The notes: generated from the letters alone by a model not told the origin. Positions 26,036-36,047 are shown, numbered from the stretch's first letter. The stretch is DNA of 64,000 nucleotides from Cupriavidus sp. D384 (GCF_001652915.1 NZ_BBQI01000073.1:62001-126000), one strand, 5' to 3'. Translations and numbers: made by a program.

Positions 26036-27268
26036 CTAGACCGCTCCGGCCGCCTTGAGCGCGGCAATCTGTGCCGGGGTGCGGCCCAGCCATTCGAGCA
26101 CTTCATCGGTGTGCTCACCCAGCAACGGCGAGCGCTCGACTTCCACCGGCGAATCGGACAGCATGATCGGGCACCCCAGCTGTACGTACTTGCCGCGCTG
26201 CGGGTGATCCAGCTCCACCAGGTAGCCGCGCTCGTACAGCGAGCCGTCCTCGATCAGGTCCTTCATCGAGAGGATCGGGCCGCACGGCACGTCCACGTCG
26301 TTCAGGGCCGCCATGACCTCGAACTTGGTCCTGGTCCGGGTCCACTTCTCGACCACGCCAAAGCATTCGCCCAGGATCTTCAGGCGGGCCTCCGGCGTGG
26401 CGAAGTTCGGATGCGTGATCAGGTCTTCGCGCCCGCACAGGCGCATCAGGGGCTCCCAGCCCTGCGGCTGGATGATGACGTACACATAATCGTTGGCCCC
26501 ACCCGGCGAACAGCGCAGCGCGGCACCGGGCTGGCCGCCGCCCGACGCGTTGCCGGCGCGCGGCACGAAATCGCCGAACTCCTGGTTCGGATATTCCTTG
26601 AGCGGGCCGGCCGCGAGCCGCTGCTGATCACGCAACTTCACACGGCACAGGTTCAGCACCGAATCCTGCATGGCCACTTCCACGCGCTGTCCGCGGCCGG
26701 ACTTCTCGCGATGCAGCAGTGCGGCCAGGATGCCCACCACGCAATGCACCCCCGTGCCCGAGTCACCGATCTGCGCGCCGGTCACGGTGGGCTCGCCGTC
26801 GTCGGCGCCTGTGGTGCTGGCCGATCCGCCCATGCACTGGGCCACATTCTCGTAGGCCTTGCAGTCGACATAAGGGCCGGGGCCAAAGCCCTTGATCGAG
26901 GCGTAGATCAGACGCGGGTTCAACATCTGGATGCGGTCCCAATCGAAGCCGGCACGGTCCAGCACGCCCGGCCCGAAGTTCTCGACCAGCACATCGCACC
27001 GCTGCACCAGTTCCTCGAGCAAGGCCTTCCCCTCGGGCGTCTTCATATTGAGGGTCACGCTGCGCTTGTTGGAGTTCAGCATCGTGAAGTAGAGGCTGTC
27101 CGCGTTCGGCACGTCGCGCAACTGGCTGCGCGTGATGTCGCCCCGGCCGGGCAGTTCTACCTTGATCACATCGGCACCCAGCCAGGCCATCAGTTGCGTG
27201 GCCGACGGGCCGGCCTGCACATGGGTCATGTCCAGGATGCGAACTCCTTCCAGAGCCTTGTTGTTCAT
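26036..27268 (-). CDS. Class III CoA-transferase, Frc/UctC type (paralogue 1)
   Basis: 410 residues starting [21 protein letters not shown], with AAGGAGAC before the ATG. The catalytic aspartate is in [11 protein letters not shown] (Asp169). The glycine loop reads SGGGQPG (about 242-248) instead of the GGGGQ of canonical formyl-CoA transferase. It is much closer to paralogue 34765-36012 (visibly over 80 percent identical) than to the canonical Frc at 30496-31746. Likely moves CoA between oxalate and another acyl-CoA such as acetyl-, succinyl- or formyl-CoA. First gene of an operon with the ADP-forming synthetase. Confidence 0.88.
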   Translation of the reverse strand: MNNKALEGVRILDMTHVQAGPSATQLMAWLGADVIKVELPGRGDITRSQLRDVPNADSLYFTMLNSNKRSVTLNMKTPEGKALLEELVQRCDVLVENFGPGVLDRAGFDWDRIQMLNPRLIYASIKGFGPGPYVDCKAYENVAQCMGGSASTTGADDGEPTVTGAQIGDSGTGVHCVVGILAALLHREKSGRGQRVEVAMQDSVLNLCRVKLRDQQRLAAGPLKEYPNQEFGDFVPRAGNASGGGQPGAALRCSPGGANDYVYVIIQPQGWEPLMRLCGREDLITHPNFATPEARLKILGECFGVVEKWTRTRTKFEVMAALNDVDVPCGPILSMKDLIEDGSLYERGYLVELDHPQRGKYVQLGCPIMLSDSPVEVERSPLLGEHTDEVLEWLGRTPAQIAALKAAGAV

Positions 27269-27373
27269 GGCGTTGTCTCCTTGAGTATTCTCGTGAAGGC
27301 AATGTCTATGCGGCCGGTCTGACTTGTTCGACCGGGATGCACCATTCGCGCCGCGCGGCGTCGACCTTGCTAA

Positions 27374-27393
27374 ACACCGTATGTGATATATCA
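27374..27393 (-). promoter_or_regulatory. Oxalate-regulon operator 3, for the CoA-transferase/synthetase operon
   Basis: Reads TGATATATCACATACGGTGT in transcription direction and includes the perfect 12-bp palindrome GTGATATATCAC (27383-27394). TTGTTG lies 17 bases before TACGGT, so operator and promoter overlap. Confidence 0.75.
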
Positions 27394-27507
27394 CCACGCA
27401 ACAAGAAGAAAATCGGCAGAACGCCAACTTTCGGTGCCGCGCCGCACCAAATCGGCGCCTTCCTATCCGCGAAAACCCGCAACAAAGAAAGCTTTGCGAT
27501 CAATCGC

Positions 27508-27548
27508 GCATGATTGATGCGGTGGGCTTGTCATCGCATCAATCATGC
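27508..27548. repeat. 14-bp inverted repeat between two divergent oxalate promoters
   Basis: GCATGATTGATGCG (27508-27521) and CGCATCAATCATGC (27535-27548) are perfect arms separated by 13 bases. It lies between operators 3 and 4, upstream of both promoters, the position of an activator-binding site. The remainder of the gap 27269-27692 holds only leaders and the two operators. Confidence 0.65.
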
Positions 27549-27600
27549 TTGCGACAAGCTCATCCGAGCACCTTGTGAGGCACTTTTTTGTGGATTTTGT

Positions 27601-27620
27601 TGATATATTACATACCATAT
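27601..27620 (+). promoter_or_regulatory. Oxalate-regulon operator 4, for the sucCD-like operon
   Basis: Reads TGATATATTACATACCATAT on the plus strand; TACCAT is at the -10 position but no good -35 box is found 16-18 bases upstream. The gene starts 73 bases downstream of the site. Confidence 0.7.
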
Positions 27621-27692
27621 TTTAGGCTACAAAAAACTAGAACAACGGACACCGCCCTGCGCCACCCTGGCGCATCCCAAGCGAGGAGACAC

Positions 27693-28904
27693 GTGAACAT
27701 TCACGAACATCAGGCCAAGGAGTTGCTCAGGCGCCATGACGTGCCCGTACCGCAAGGCTGCGTAGCATTTACGCCAGACGAGGCCACCCATGCCGCCCGC
27801 AAACTGGGCGGCCCGGTCTGGGTGGTGAAGTCGCAGATCCACGCCGGCGGCCGCGGTGCCGGCCGCTTTGCCGGCGACGACTCGGGCAAGGGCGGCATAC
27901 GCGTCGTGACGTCGATCGACGATGTGCATGCCAATGCCGGCCAGATGCTGGGCAAGACGCTGGTGACCCGGCAGACCGGCCCGGCCGGCCGGGTGGTACG
28001 GCGCCTCTATATCGAGAAGGCCTTCGACATCGCGCGCGAACTCTACCTGGGCATCCTGATCGACCGCACCACGGCGCGCGTCACCATCATGGTGTCCACC
28101 GAGGGCGGCATGGATATCGAGGAGATTGCCGCGCGCACCCCCGAGAAGATCCTGAAGGTGGCGATCGACCCGGCCAGCGGGATCCAGCCGTTTCATGCAC
28201 GCCGGCTGGCGTTTGGTCTCGGGCTGACCGGCAAGCAAGTGGACGCGGCCACGCGGTTCATCCTGTCCACCTATCGGGCGTTCACCGAACTCGACGCGTC
28301 GGTCGTCGAGATCAATCCGCTGGTGGTCACCGACAGCGGCGACATGCTGGCACTCGACGCCAAGTTCAGTTTCGACGACAACGCCCTCTTCCGTCATCCC
28401 GAGATCGAGGCCATGCGCGACGAGAGCGAGGAAGATTCGGCCGAGACCGAGGCCGCCCGCCACGGGCTGAGCTACGTGCGCCTGGACGGCAATATCGGCT
28501 GCATGGTGAACGGCGCCGGCCTGGCCATGGCCACCATGGACATCATCAAGCGCTACGGCGCCGAGCCAGCCAACTTCCTGGACGCGGGAGGCGGCGCCAC
28601 CAGGGAGCGCGTGACGGCCGCCTTCCGGCTGATCCTGGCCGATCCCAAGGTGGAAGGCATCCTGGTGAACATCTTCGGCGGCATCATGCGCTGCGACGTG
28701 ATCGCCGAAGGCGTGGTGGCGGCGGCGCGCGAAGTGGACCTGACCGTGCCGCTGGTGGTGCGGCTGGAAGGCACCAATGTCGACCTGGGCAGGCAGATCC
28801 TGCGCGATTCGGGCCTGCCGATCAAATCCGCCAGCCATCTGGCCGATGCAGCCGAAAAGGTGGTGGCGGCCGTGCGTGCCACGCAGGAAAAAGGAGGCAA
28901 CTGA
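27693..28904 (+). CDS. Succinate--CoA ligase-like beta subunit (SucC/MtkA family)
   Basis: 403 residues from a GTG start with GAGGAGAC just upstream: [24 protein letters not shown]-grasp domain with [15 protein letters not shown] and the C-terminal ligase domain with [12 protein letters not shown] and [11 protein letters not shown]. All are typical of ADP-forming succinate or malate--CoA ligases; the two cannot be told apart by eye. A dedicated copy under an oxalate operator suggests it supplies or recovers a CoA donor, such as succinyl-CoA, for oxalate activation rather than serving the TCA cycle. Confidence 0.88.
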   Translation: MNIHEHQAKELLRRHDVPVPQGCVAFTPDEATHAARKLGGPVWVVKSQIHAGGRGAGRFAGDDSGKGGIRVVTSIDDVHANAGQMLGKTLVTRQTGPAGRVVRRLYIEKAFDIARELYLGILIDRTTARVTIMVSTEGGMDIEEIAARTPEKILKVAIDPASGIQPFHARRLAFGLGLTGKQVDAATRFILSTYRAFTELDASVVEINPLVVTDSGDMLALDAKFSFDDNALFRHPEIEAMRDESEEDSAETEAARHGLSYVRLDGNIGCMVNGAGLAMATMDIIKRYGAEPANFLDAGGGATRERVTAAFRLILADPKVEGILVNIFGGIMRCDVIAEGVVAAAREVDLTVPLVVRLEGTNVDLGRQILRDSGLPIKSASHLADAAEKVVAAVRATQEKGGN

Positions 28905-28905
28905 C

Positions 28906-29778
28906 ATGGCTGTGCTGATCGACCAGAACACGCGCGTGATCTGCCAGGGCTTTACGGGCGCGCAAGGCACGTTCCATTCGGAACAGGCGCTGGCCTATGG
29001 CACGAAGATGGTCGGAGGCGTCACCCCCGGCAAGGGCGGCGAGTCGCACCTGGGCCTGCCGGTCTTCGATACCGTGGCCGCCGCGGCCGATGCCACCGGC
29101 GCCGACGCATCTGTCATCTACGTGCCGCCGCCATTCGCCGCCGACGCCATCCTCGAAGCGGTGGATGCCGGCATTGCGCTGATCGTCTGCATTACCGAAG
29201 GTATTCCCGTGATGGACATGGTGCGCGTCAAGCGTGCATTGTCTGGCACCGGCAGCCGCCTGGTGGGGCCGAACTGCCCCGGCGTGATCTCGCCGGGCCA
29301 ATGCAAGATCGGCATCATGCCGGGGCACATCCATACGCCGGGCAGGATCGGCGTGGTGTCGCGCTCGGGCACGCTGACCTATGAGGCCGTGGCGCAGACC
29401 ACGGCGGCCGGACTGGGGCAGTCGACCTGCATCGGCATTGGCGGCGACCCGGTCAACGGTACCGACTTCATCGACTGCCTGGAGATGTTCCTGGCCGACG
29501 ACCAGACAGAAGGCATCATCATGATCGGCGAGATCGGCGGGTCGGCGGAAGAAGACGCGGCACGGTTCCTGCGCGATGCACGCCCGCGCAAACCCGTGGT
29601 GGGCTTTATCGCCGGCACCTCCGCGCCACCGGGACGCCGCATGGGCCATGCCGGCGCGATCATTTCGGGCGGCACGGGCACGGCGGAGGCCAAGATCGAC
29701 GCCATGCGCGCGGCCGGCATCCAGGTGGCCGCTTCGCCGGCGGAACTGGGGGCGACCATGGCCGCAGCCATGCGCTAG
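28906..29778 (+). CDS. Succinate--CoA ligase-like alpha subunit (SucD/MtkB family)
   Basis: 290 residues starting [21 protein letters not shown], one base after the beta-subunit stop, with AAGGAGG upstream. It contains the CoA-binding Rossmann domain ([20 protein letters not shown]), the segment [11 protein letters not shown] and the phosphorylated-histidine loop [11 protein letters not shown]. Complete and in register with its beta subunit. A hairpin follows the gene at 29795-29816. Confidence 0.9.
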   Translation: MAVLIDQNTRVICQGFTGAQGTFHSEQALAYGTKMVGGVTPGKGGESHLGLPVFDTVAAAADATGADASVIYVPPPFAADAILEAVDAGIALIVCITEGIPVMDMVRVKRALSGTGSRLVGPNCPGVISPGQCKIGIMPGHIHTPGRIGVVSRSGTLTYEAVAQTTAAGLGQSTCIGIGGDPVNGTDFIDCLEMFLADDQTEGIIMIGEIGGSAEEDAARFLRDARPRKPVVGFIAGTSAPPGRRMGHAGAIISGGTGTAEAKIDAMRAAGIQVAASPAELGATMAAAMR

Positions 29779-29794
29779 CGATCGACAAAGCAAA

Positions 29795-29816
29795 CGGGGC
29801 GCCATCAAGCGCCCCG
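29795..29816. terminator. Terminator-like hairpin between converging genes
   Basis: CGGGGCGC (29795-29802) and GCGCCCCG (29809-29816) with a six-base loop. On the minus strand it is followed by TTTGCTTTG, so it can end the PAS gene transcript; on the plus strand the tail is not T-rich. Confidence 0.65.
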
Positions 29817-29847
29817 CATCACGTCCCGCCTCGGTGATTCAGCGGGC

Positions 29848-30285
29848 TCAGGCCGCGGCGCCTGCCTTGGCTTCCAGCTCCGTAATGCGTTTGCGCAGCG
29901 CGCGCTCTTCCTGGAAGCGCACGGTCTCGTCGCGGATCACCGCCACGATGCCGGTGACCTCCCCGCCTTCCCCGTGCAGCAGCGCCACGGTAAAGGCGAT
30001 CGACATCGCATCGCCCTTCTTGTTGATCGCCGGCACCTTGAGCAGGTCATGGCCGTAGCGGGTCTGGCCCGTTGCCATGGTCTTGTCGTAGCCCTCCCAG
30101 TGACGCGCGCGCAGGCGCTCGGGAATGATCAGGTCCAGCGACTTGCCCAGCGCTTCTTCCTGGGTATAGCCGAACATGTACTCCGCGGCCGGGTTCCACA
30201 GCGTGATGGCCCCGTCGGGGCCGGAGATGATGACGGCGTCGCCGATGGCGGACACCAGCTGTTCGTAGTCGATTGCAGTCTGCAT
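29848..30285 (-). CDS. Stand-alone PAS-domain protein
   Basis: 145 residues from the second of two close ATGs, chosen because AGGA lies six bases upstream; starting at the first gives 147. One PAS fold covers residues about 5-120 (GDAVIISGPDGAITLWNPAAE, then MFGYTQEEALGKSLDLIIP), ending in a short coiled coil (EERALRKRITELEAK). The segment PERLRARHWEGY resembles the F-helix region around the haem-ligating histidine of FixL-type PAS domains; the same pattern occurs in PAS domains without haem. There is no kinase or DNA-binding output. It lies 210 bases downstream of frc in the oxc-frc direction. Confidence 0.8.
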   Translation of the reverse strand: MQTAIDYEQLVSAIGDAVIISGPDGAITLWNPAAEYMFGYTQEEALGKSLDLIIPERLRARHWEGYDKTMATGQTRYGHDLLKVPAINKKGDAMSIAFTVALLHGEGGEVTGIVAVIRDETVRFQEERALRKRITELEAKAGAAA

Positions 30286-30495
30286 GGTCATTCCTGAGGA
30301 ATGGGGATTGGCCCGGTTCAGCGCCCGGGGCCCAGGCTGTCATTGTGGCACTGCCGGCACCGGGAGCCCATTGGATGGGCCCATCGGCTCAGCCGGCAGC
30401 TGGTCATTCAGGTCAGGCGTCCAGCTGAAATGGAAAAGGCGCCGGGGATGCGTGGTGCGTCCGCTCCACGCATCCCGGCAGCGCCGTTATCCGGC

Positions 30496-31746
30496 TCAGA
30501 TCACCTGCGACTCGCGCAGGCGGGCGATTTCCTCTGCGTCGTAGCCCAGGCCGGACAGCACTTCCTCGCTGTGCTCGCCCAGCAGCGGCGAACCCGTGAT
30601 TTCCGGCTTCATGTCCGAGAACTTGATCGGGCTGCCCACGGTCAGGTACGTACCACGTTGCTTGTGCGGGACTTCCACGATCGAGCCGCTCTTGCGCAGC
30701 GATTCATCGGCCGCGATTTCCTTCATCGACAGCACCGGCGAGCACGGGATATCGAACTTGCGCAGGATGTCCACCGCTTCGTACTTGGTCTTGTCGGCGA
30801 GCCACTCTTCGATGGTGTTGAAGATTTCGAAGATGTGCGGCTGGCGGGCCTTGGCCGTGTTGTAGTTCGGATCGTTGATCCACTCTTCCCGGCCCAGTGC
30901 CTTGCAGATCGGCTCCCAGGCATGGCCCTGGACGGTGAAGTAGATATAGGCGTTGGGATCGGTCTCCCAGCCCTTGCACTTCAGCACCCAGCCCGGCTGG
31001 CCGCCACCGCCGGCGTTGCCGCCACGGGGCACCACGTCGCTGAACGTGCCGTGCGGGTACTGGGGATACTCTTCCAGATAGCCCAGGGCGTCCAGGCGCT
31101 GCTGGTCGCGCAGCTTCACGCGGCACAGGTTCAGCACGGCGTCCTGCATCGACACGGCCACCTTCTGGCCCTTGCCGGTCTGCTGGCGCCCGATGATCGC
31201 GGTCAGGATGCCGATCGCCAGGTGCATGCCGGTGTTCGAGTCACCCAGGGCAGCGGCCGACACGGTCGGCGGGCCGTCCCAGAAGCCGGTGGTCGATGCG
31301 GCACCGCCGGCGCATTGCGCCACGTTCTCGTAGACCTTCAGGTCTTCGTAGTGGTGGCCGTCACTGAAGCCCTTGACCGATGCCACGATCATCATCGGGT
31401 TCAGTTCGTTGATGCGCGCCCACGAGAAGCCCATGCGGTCCAGCGCACCCGGGCCGAAGTTCTCGACCAGCACGTCCGATTCGCGGATCAGCTGTTCCAG
31501 GATCTTCTTGCCTTCCGGCTTCTTGGTGTCCAGCGTCAGCGAGCGCTTGTTGCTGTTCAGCATCGTGAAGTACAGCGCGTCGGCGTCGGGCTGGTCACGC
31601 AGCTGCGTGCGGGTCACGTCGCCGGAGCCGGGGCGCTCCACCTTGATGACGTCCGCACCGAACCATGCGAGAAGTTGCGTGCAGGCGGGGCCGGCCTGGA
31701 CATGCGTGAAGTCGATGATCTTGATACCGCTCAGTGGTAAGTTCAC
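30496..31746 (-). CDS. frc: Formyl-CoA:oxalate CoA-transferase
   Basis: 416 residues. It matches canonical Frc throughout: [20 protein letters not shown], catalytic Asp169 in [11 protein letters not shown], and the glycine loop GGGGQPG (246-252) that closes over the active site. It transfers CoA from formyl-CoA to oxalate, making oxalyl-CoA for Oxc. It follows oxc by 48 bases, the usual oxc-frc operon, under operator 5. Two further transferases in the window have SGGGQ loops instead. Confidence 0.95.
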   Translation of the reverse strand: MNLPLSGIKIIDFTHVQAGPACTQLLAWFGADVIKVERPGSGDVTRTQLRDQPDADALYFTMLNSNKRSLTLDTKKPEGKKILEQLIRESDVLVENFGPGALDRMGFSWARINELNPMMIVASVKGFSDGHHYEDLKVYENVAQCAGGAASTTGFWDGPPTVSAAALGDSNTGMHLAIGILTAIIGRQQTGKGQKVAVSMQDAVLNLCRVKLRDQQRLDALGYLEEYPQYPHGTFSDVVPRGGNAGGGGQPGWVLKCKGWETDPNAYIYFTVQGHAWEPICKALGREEWINDPNYNTAKARQPHIFEIFNTIEEWLADKTKYEAVDILRKFDIPCSPVLSMKEIAADESLRKSGSIVEVPHKQRGTYLTVGSPIKFSDMKPEITGSPLLGEHSEEVLSGLGYDAEEIARLRESQVI

Positions 31747-31794
31747 GTTCGCTCTCCCGTTGGAATAGAGGGTGAAATTCAGGTGGTTGGCTGT

Positions 31795-33528
31795 TTACTT
31801 GCTGGCCGAGCTTTGCGGATTCAGGTTGGTCAGGCGACCGCTTTCGGTACCCGCGGCCGGATCGATGACGGCGTTGATCAGCGTGGGCTTGCCCGACCGC
31901 AGCGCTTCGTTCACGGCCGATTCGAGTTCCGCCGGCGTGGTCACGTTGTGACCAACGCCACCGAACGCTTCCATCATCTTGTCGTAGCGCGCACCCGGGA
32001 CGAACATCGTGACCGCGGGGTCCTTGCCGCCGGTCGGGTTCTTGTCGATGCCCTTGTAGACGCCGTTGTTGTTGAAGACCACGATGCAGACCGGCAGGTC
32101 GTAGCGGCAGATCGTCTCGACCTCCATGCCCGAGAAACCGAATGCGCTGTCGCCGCACACCGCCAGTACCGGCTTGCTGGTCTCGACCGCCGCAGCCACC
32201 GCGTAGCCCATGCCCACGCCCATCACGCCCCAGGTGCCCACGTCCAGGCGCTTGCGCGGCTCGTACATGTCGATCACGGCGCGAGCGTAGTCCAGCGTGT
32301 TGGCGCCTTCGTTGACAAACGAGATGCTCGGATTGGCCTTGACGACGTCCTTCAGCACGCGCAGCGCGCTGTGGAAGTTCATCGGCGACGTCTCCTTGGC
32401 CAGGGTCTCGGCCATCTTCGCCAGGTTCTTTTCCTTGCGTTCGTCCACCGCGTTCAGCCAGTCGGCGCCCGGCTTGGCGAAGTCGTTGCCGATCTTGCCC
32501 AGCAGTGCCGATACGCACGAACCGATATCACCCACCACCGGTGCGGCGATGGCGACGTTGCTGTCCATCTCGGTCGGCGAGATGTCGATCTGGATGAACT
32601 GCTTCGGCTTGCCCCAGGTCTTGCCCTTGCCGTGCGACAGCAGCCAGTTCAGGCGCGCGCCCACCAGCACCACGACGTCGGCTTCCGCCAGCACATATGA
32701 CCGTGCGGCCGAGGCCGATTGCGGGTGGGTATCGGGCAGCAGGCCCTTGGCCATGGACATCGGCAGGTACGGAATGCCGGTCTTCTCGACCAGCGCGCGG
32801 ATATCGGCATCGGCGCGTGCGTAGGCGGCACCCTTGCCCAGCAGGATCAGCGGACGCTTGGCGGTCTTCAGCAGTTCGACGGCGCGGTCGACCGAATCCG
32901 GTGCCGGCAGCTGGCGCGGGGCCGGGTCCACCACCTTGATCAGCGACTTGCGGCCTTTTTCGGCTTCCATCGACTGGGCCAGCAGCTTGGCCGGCAGGTC
33001 CAGGTATACACCGCCCGGGCGGCCCGATACGGCGGCGCGGATGGCGCGGGCCACACCGACACCGATATCTTCGGCGTGCAGCACGCGGAAGGCGGCCTTG
33101 GCGTGCGGGCGGGCGATGGCAAGCTGGTCCATCTCTTCGTAGTCGCCCTGCTGCAGGTCAACGATCTCGCGCTCGCTGGAGCCGCTGATCAGGATCATCG
33201 GGAAGCAGTTGGTGGTCGCGTTGGCCAGCGCCGTCAGCCCGTTCAGGAAGCCCGGCGCGGACACGGTCAGGCAAACCCCCGGCTTTTGCGTCAGGAAGCC
33301 GGCAATCGCCGCGGCGTTGCCTGCGTTCTGCTCATGACGGAAGCTGATGACGCGCATGCCGTTGGCCTGCGCCAGGCGGGCCAGATCGGTGACCGGAATG
33401 CCAGGCAGGCCGTAGATGTTTTCGATGCCGTTCAGCTTCAGCGCGTCGATGACCAGATGAAAACCATCGGTTTGTGCCTGCTGCTCTTCTGCAGCGTGAC
33501 GCTGCAGTTCGTTTCCGACTTCTGCCAT
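31795..33528 (-). CDS. oxc: Oxalyl-CoA decarboxylase
   Basis: 577 residues. Thiamine-diphosphate enzyme: the N-terminal domain has the cofactor-activating glutamate in [13 protein letters not shown] (Glu66), and the C-terminal domain has the ThDP/Mg motif from [19 protein letters not shown] to VVFNNNG. The central domain carries the ADP-binding part expected for Oxc. It decarboxylates oxalyl-CoA to formyl-CoA. AAGGAAG lies before the ATG. The leader is about 140 bases and contains a seven-codon open frame with its own strong ribosome site (33614-33634). Confidence 0.95.
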   Translation of the reverse strand: MAEVGNELQRHAAEEQQAQTDGFHLVIDALKLNGIENIYGLPGIPVTDLARLAQANGMRVISFRHEQNAGNAAAIAGFLTQKPGVCLTVSAPGFLNGLTALANATTNCFPMILISGSSEREIVDLQQGDYEEMDQLAIARPHAKAAFRVLHAEDIGVGVARAIRAAVSGRPGGVYLDLPAKLLAQSMEAEKGRKSLIKVVDPAPRQLPAPDSVDRAVELLKTAKRPLILLGKGAAYARADADIRALVEKTGIPYLPMSMAKGLLPDTHPQSASAARSYVLAEADVVVLVGARLNWLLSHGKGKTWGKPKQFIQIDISPTEMDSNVAIAAPVVGDIGSCVSALLGKIGNDFAKPGADWLNAVDERKEKNLAKMAETLAKETSPMNFHSALRVLKDVVKANPSISFVNEGANTLDYARAVIDMYEPRKRLDVGTWGVMGVGMGYAVAAAVETSKPVLAVCGDSAFGFSGMEVETICRYDLPVCIVVFNNNGVYKGIDKNPTGGKDPAVTMFVPGARYDKMMEAFGGVGHNVTTPAELESAVNEALRSGKPTLINAVIDPAAGTESGRLTNLNPQSSASK

Positions 33529-33613
33529 GGTTGCTTCCTTCTATGCAAATTGACGGGATTGGAATTTCTCTTCTTCAGGGTGTCCGTAGCGGTCGCGCTT
33601 GCGTTCCGCCTGG

Positions 33614-33634
33614 CTACTTCGGACAAATCGGCAC
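33614..33634 (-). other. Possible leader peptide frame in the oxc mRNA
   Basis: A GTG at 33632-33634 has GGAGGAGA at ideal distance (33639-33646) and opens a frame of six codons (VPICPK) ended by TAG at 33614-33616. It lies 86 bases before the oxc start. It could be a translated regulatory leader or the remnant of a former gene start. Confidence 0.35.
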
Positions 33635-33677
33635 GGTGTCTCCTCCGTTTCGATCCCCTGTATTCGATAACGCTGAA

Positions 33678-33697
33678 ATACGGTATGTAATATATCA
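33678..33697 (-). promoter_or_regulatory. Oxalate-regulon operator 5 and promoter, for oxc-frc
   Basis: Reads TGATATATTACATACCGTAT in transcription direction. TTGCCG lies exactly 17 bases before TACCGT, the same architecture as operators 3, 6 and 7. Between here and the FAH-family gene at 33871 there is only a hairpin (33807-33837). Confidence 0.78.
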
Positions 33698-33806
33698 AAG
33701 ATCGGCAAGAGATTTCCCATTATTTCGACGAACTTTCGTCGGTGCACTGCAGCATTTCGTGAAAATTAGAAGCAAATTAAGGGGAATTACCGATCCCGGA
33801 ACTGCA

Positions 33807-33837
33807 TGCCCTGGCTGGTCTGGCTGATGCCAGGGCA
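33807..33837 (-). terminator. Hairpin after the FAH-family gene
   Basis: TGCCCTGGC (33807-33815) and GCCAGGGCA (33829-33837) with a 13-base loop, 33 bases after the stop at 33871. No T run follows, so termination would be weak or factor-dependent. Confidence 0.4.
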
Positions 33838-33870
33838 CCTGCTGCCCTGCGCGACTGGGCCGAACCGGCC

Positions 33871-34653
33871 TCAACCGCGCATATGGTTGACCAGCGAGCC
33901 AATGCCGCGGATCGACACCTCCACCACCGAGCCGTCCTTCATTGACCCGACGCCGATCGACGTGCCAACGGCGATCACGTCGCCCGGCATCAACGTCATG
34001 TCCTGCGACAAGCGGCTGACCTGCTCTTCTGGCGAAAAAACGATGTCTGACAGCGGATAGTTCTGGCGCTCGTTCCCATCCAGGCGCGTCACCACGCTGG
34101 CGCTGCGCCAGTCAAAGCCGGACACGATGGCCGGACCGATACAACCGAAGGTGTCGGCCCCCTTGGCCCGCGTCCACTGCGGGAAATTCGGATCGGCATT
34201 GAGCAGCTCGCCCGCCGTGACGTCATTGACGATGGTGTAGCCAAAGATGTGCGAGGCGGCGTCGCTCAACGGGACATTGCGGCATTCGCGGCCGATGACG
34301 ATGCCAAGCTCGCCTTCATAGGCGATCTTGCCGGTGTATCCGCTCGGGCGAAGGATGGCGTCGCCGGGGCCGGCCAGCGAACTGGCCGGCTTCAGCAGGA
34401 ACAGCGGATGCACGGGCACCGTTTTTTCCAGCCGGGCTGCGAGGGCGTGAAAATTGTTCCATAGCGCCACGATCTTGCCGGGCTGGCACGGGGCCACCAG
34501 TTCCAGCGAGGCGTAGCTGTAGGTGTTGCCCGTGGGACGGGGATCGGTATAGCCAGGGCCATCGCATTCGATGACGCGATCGGCATCGCCATCGTCGAGG
34601 CGGCCGTAAGCGATGTCACCGTCAGGACGGCGGAAGCGAATCCAGGTTTGCAC
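33871..34653 (-). CDS. Fumarylacetoacetate-hydrolase family protein
   Basis: 260 residues. The C-terminal FAH fold carries the metal-binding pattern in YEGELGIVIGREC (E-x-E) and the segment FGYTIVNDVTAGEL. Members include acylpyruvate hydrolases and oxaloacetate decarboxylases; the sequence does not tell which. It lies 111 bases downstream of a CoA-transferase gene and is probably in its operon, hence in the oxalate regulon. It is distinct from and shorter than fumarylacetoacetase FahA. A function on oxaloacetate or another two-to-four-carbon keto acid is a guess. Confidence 0.82.
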   Translation of the reverse strand: MQTWIRFRRPDGDIAYGRLDDGDADRVIECDGPGYTDPRPTGNTYSYASLELVAPCQPGKIVALWNNFHALAARLEKTVPVHPLFLLKPASSLAGPGDAILRPSGYTGKIAYEGELGIVIGRECRNVPLSDAASHIFGYTIVNDVTAGELLNADPNFPQWTRAKGADTFGCIGPAIVSGFDWRSASVVTRLDGNERQNYPLSDIVFSPEEQVSRLSQDMTLMPGDVIAVGTSIGVGSMKDGSVVEVSIRGIGSLVNHMRG

Positions 34654-34764
34654 GGCAGAGTTCCTCCGGCAGGCGCGTCTTTGCGGCGCCTGCGCTCTCA
34701 GCAGACATTGGGGCCCCTCCCGGGGGCCGTGGAAACAGCTAACAGGTGGCCGGGCGGCCTCGGG

Positions 34765-36012
34765 TCAGACCGCTCCCGCCACGCGCAGCGCCGCGATCTG
34801 TGCGGGCGAGCGTCCCAGCCATTCGAGGATCTCGTCGGTGTGCTCGCCCAGCAGCGGCGAGCGCTCCACGCTCACCGGCGAATCGGACAACGTGATCGGC
34901 GAGCCAAGCTGCACGTACTTGCCGCGCGTCGGATGCTCCAGTTCCACGAGGTAGCCGCGCTCGTACATCGACTTGTCTTCGATCAGGTCCTTCATCGACA
35001 GGATCGGGCCGCACGGCACATCCACCTCGTTGAGCGCGTTCATCACCTCGAACTTGGTACGGCCCAGCGTCCATTGCTCGATGATGCCGAAGCACGCGGT
35101 CAGCTTCTTCAGGCGCACTTCCGGCGTGGCGAACTCCGGATCGGTGATCAGGTCTTCGCGGCGGCACAGGCGCATCAGCGGCTCCCAGCCCTGCGGCTGG
35201 ATGATCACGTAGACGTAGTCGTTCGGGCCGCCCGGTGCGCAGCGCAGCGCAGCGCCCGGCTGGCCGCCGCCGGAGGCATTGCCGGCGCGCGGCACATGGT
35301 CGTCGAACTGGTCGTTGGGGTACTCGCGCAGCGGGCCGGCATCCAGGCGCTGCTGGTCGCGCAGCTTCACGCGGCACAGGTTCAGCACGGCATCCTGCAT
35401 GGCGACTTCCACGCGCTGGCCGCGGCCCGAATGCTCGCGCTGCAGCAGAGCGGCCAGGATGCCCACCACGCAGTGCACACCGGTACCCGAATCGCCGATC
35501 TGCGCACCGGTCACCGTCGGCATGCCGGCGGCCTCGCCGGTCGTCGAAGCCGAACCGCCCATGCACTGCGCCACGTTCTCGTAGGCCTTGCAGTCCTGGT
35601 ACGGGCCGGGACCGAAGCCCTTGATCGACGCATAGATCATGCGCGGATTCAGGTTCTGGATATGGTCCCAGTCAAACCCGGCGCGGGCCAGCACGCCCGG
35701 GCCGAAGTTCTCGATCAGCACGTCGCTCTGCTGGATCAGGTCCTCAAGCAGCGCCTTGCCTTCCGGCGTCTTCATATTGAGCGTCAGGCTGCGCTTGTTG
35801 CTGTTCAGCATGGTGAAGTACAGGCTGTCGGCGTTCGGCACGTCGCGCAACTGGCTGCGCGTGATGTCACCGCGTCCGGGCATTTCGACCTTGATCACGT
35901 CGGCCCCCATCCAGGCCATCAGCTGCGTGGCCGAGGGGCCGGCCTGCACGTGAGTCATGTCCAGGATGCGAATACCGTCCAGGGCTTTGCGTTCGTTATG
36001 GGTGTCGGCCAT
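34765..36012 (-). CDS. Class III CoA-transferase, Frc/UctC type (paralogue 2)
   Basis: 415 residues starting [21 protein letters not shown], with AGGAGAC before the ATG. Catalytic aspartate in [11 protein letters not shown] (Asp174) and loop SGGGQPG, as in the paralogue at 26036-27268, from which it differs mainly near the N-terminus and in scattered positions. The pair arose by duplication and both are kept under the same operator, one with the ADP-forming synthetase and one with the FAH-family enzyme. They may use different CoA donors. Confidence 0.88.
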   Translation of the reverse strand: MADTHNERKALDGIRILDMTHVQAGPSATQLMAWMGADVIKVEMPGRGDITRSQLRDVPNADSLYFTMLNSNKRSLTLNMKTPEGKALLEDLIQQSDVLIENFGPGVLARAGFDWDHIQNLNPRMIYASIKGFGPGPYQDCKAYENVAQCMGGSASTTGEAAGMPTVTGAQIGDSGTGVHCVVGILAALLQREHSGRGQRVEVAMQDAVLNLCRVKLRDQQRLDAGPLREYPNDQFDDHVPRAGNASGGGQPGAALRCAPGGPNDYVYVIIQPQGWEPLMRLCRREDLITDPEFATPEVRLKKLTACFGIIEQWTLGRTKFEVMNALNEVDVPCGPILSMKDLIEDKSMYERGYLVELEHPTRGKYVQLGSPITLSDSPVSVERSPLLGEHTDEILEWLGRSPAQIAALRVAGAV

Positions 36013-36047
36013 GCTGCGTCTCCTGATGTGTGTTTTGCTCTGTTGAC

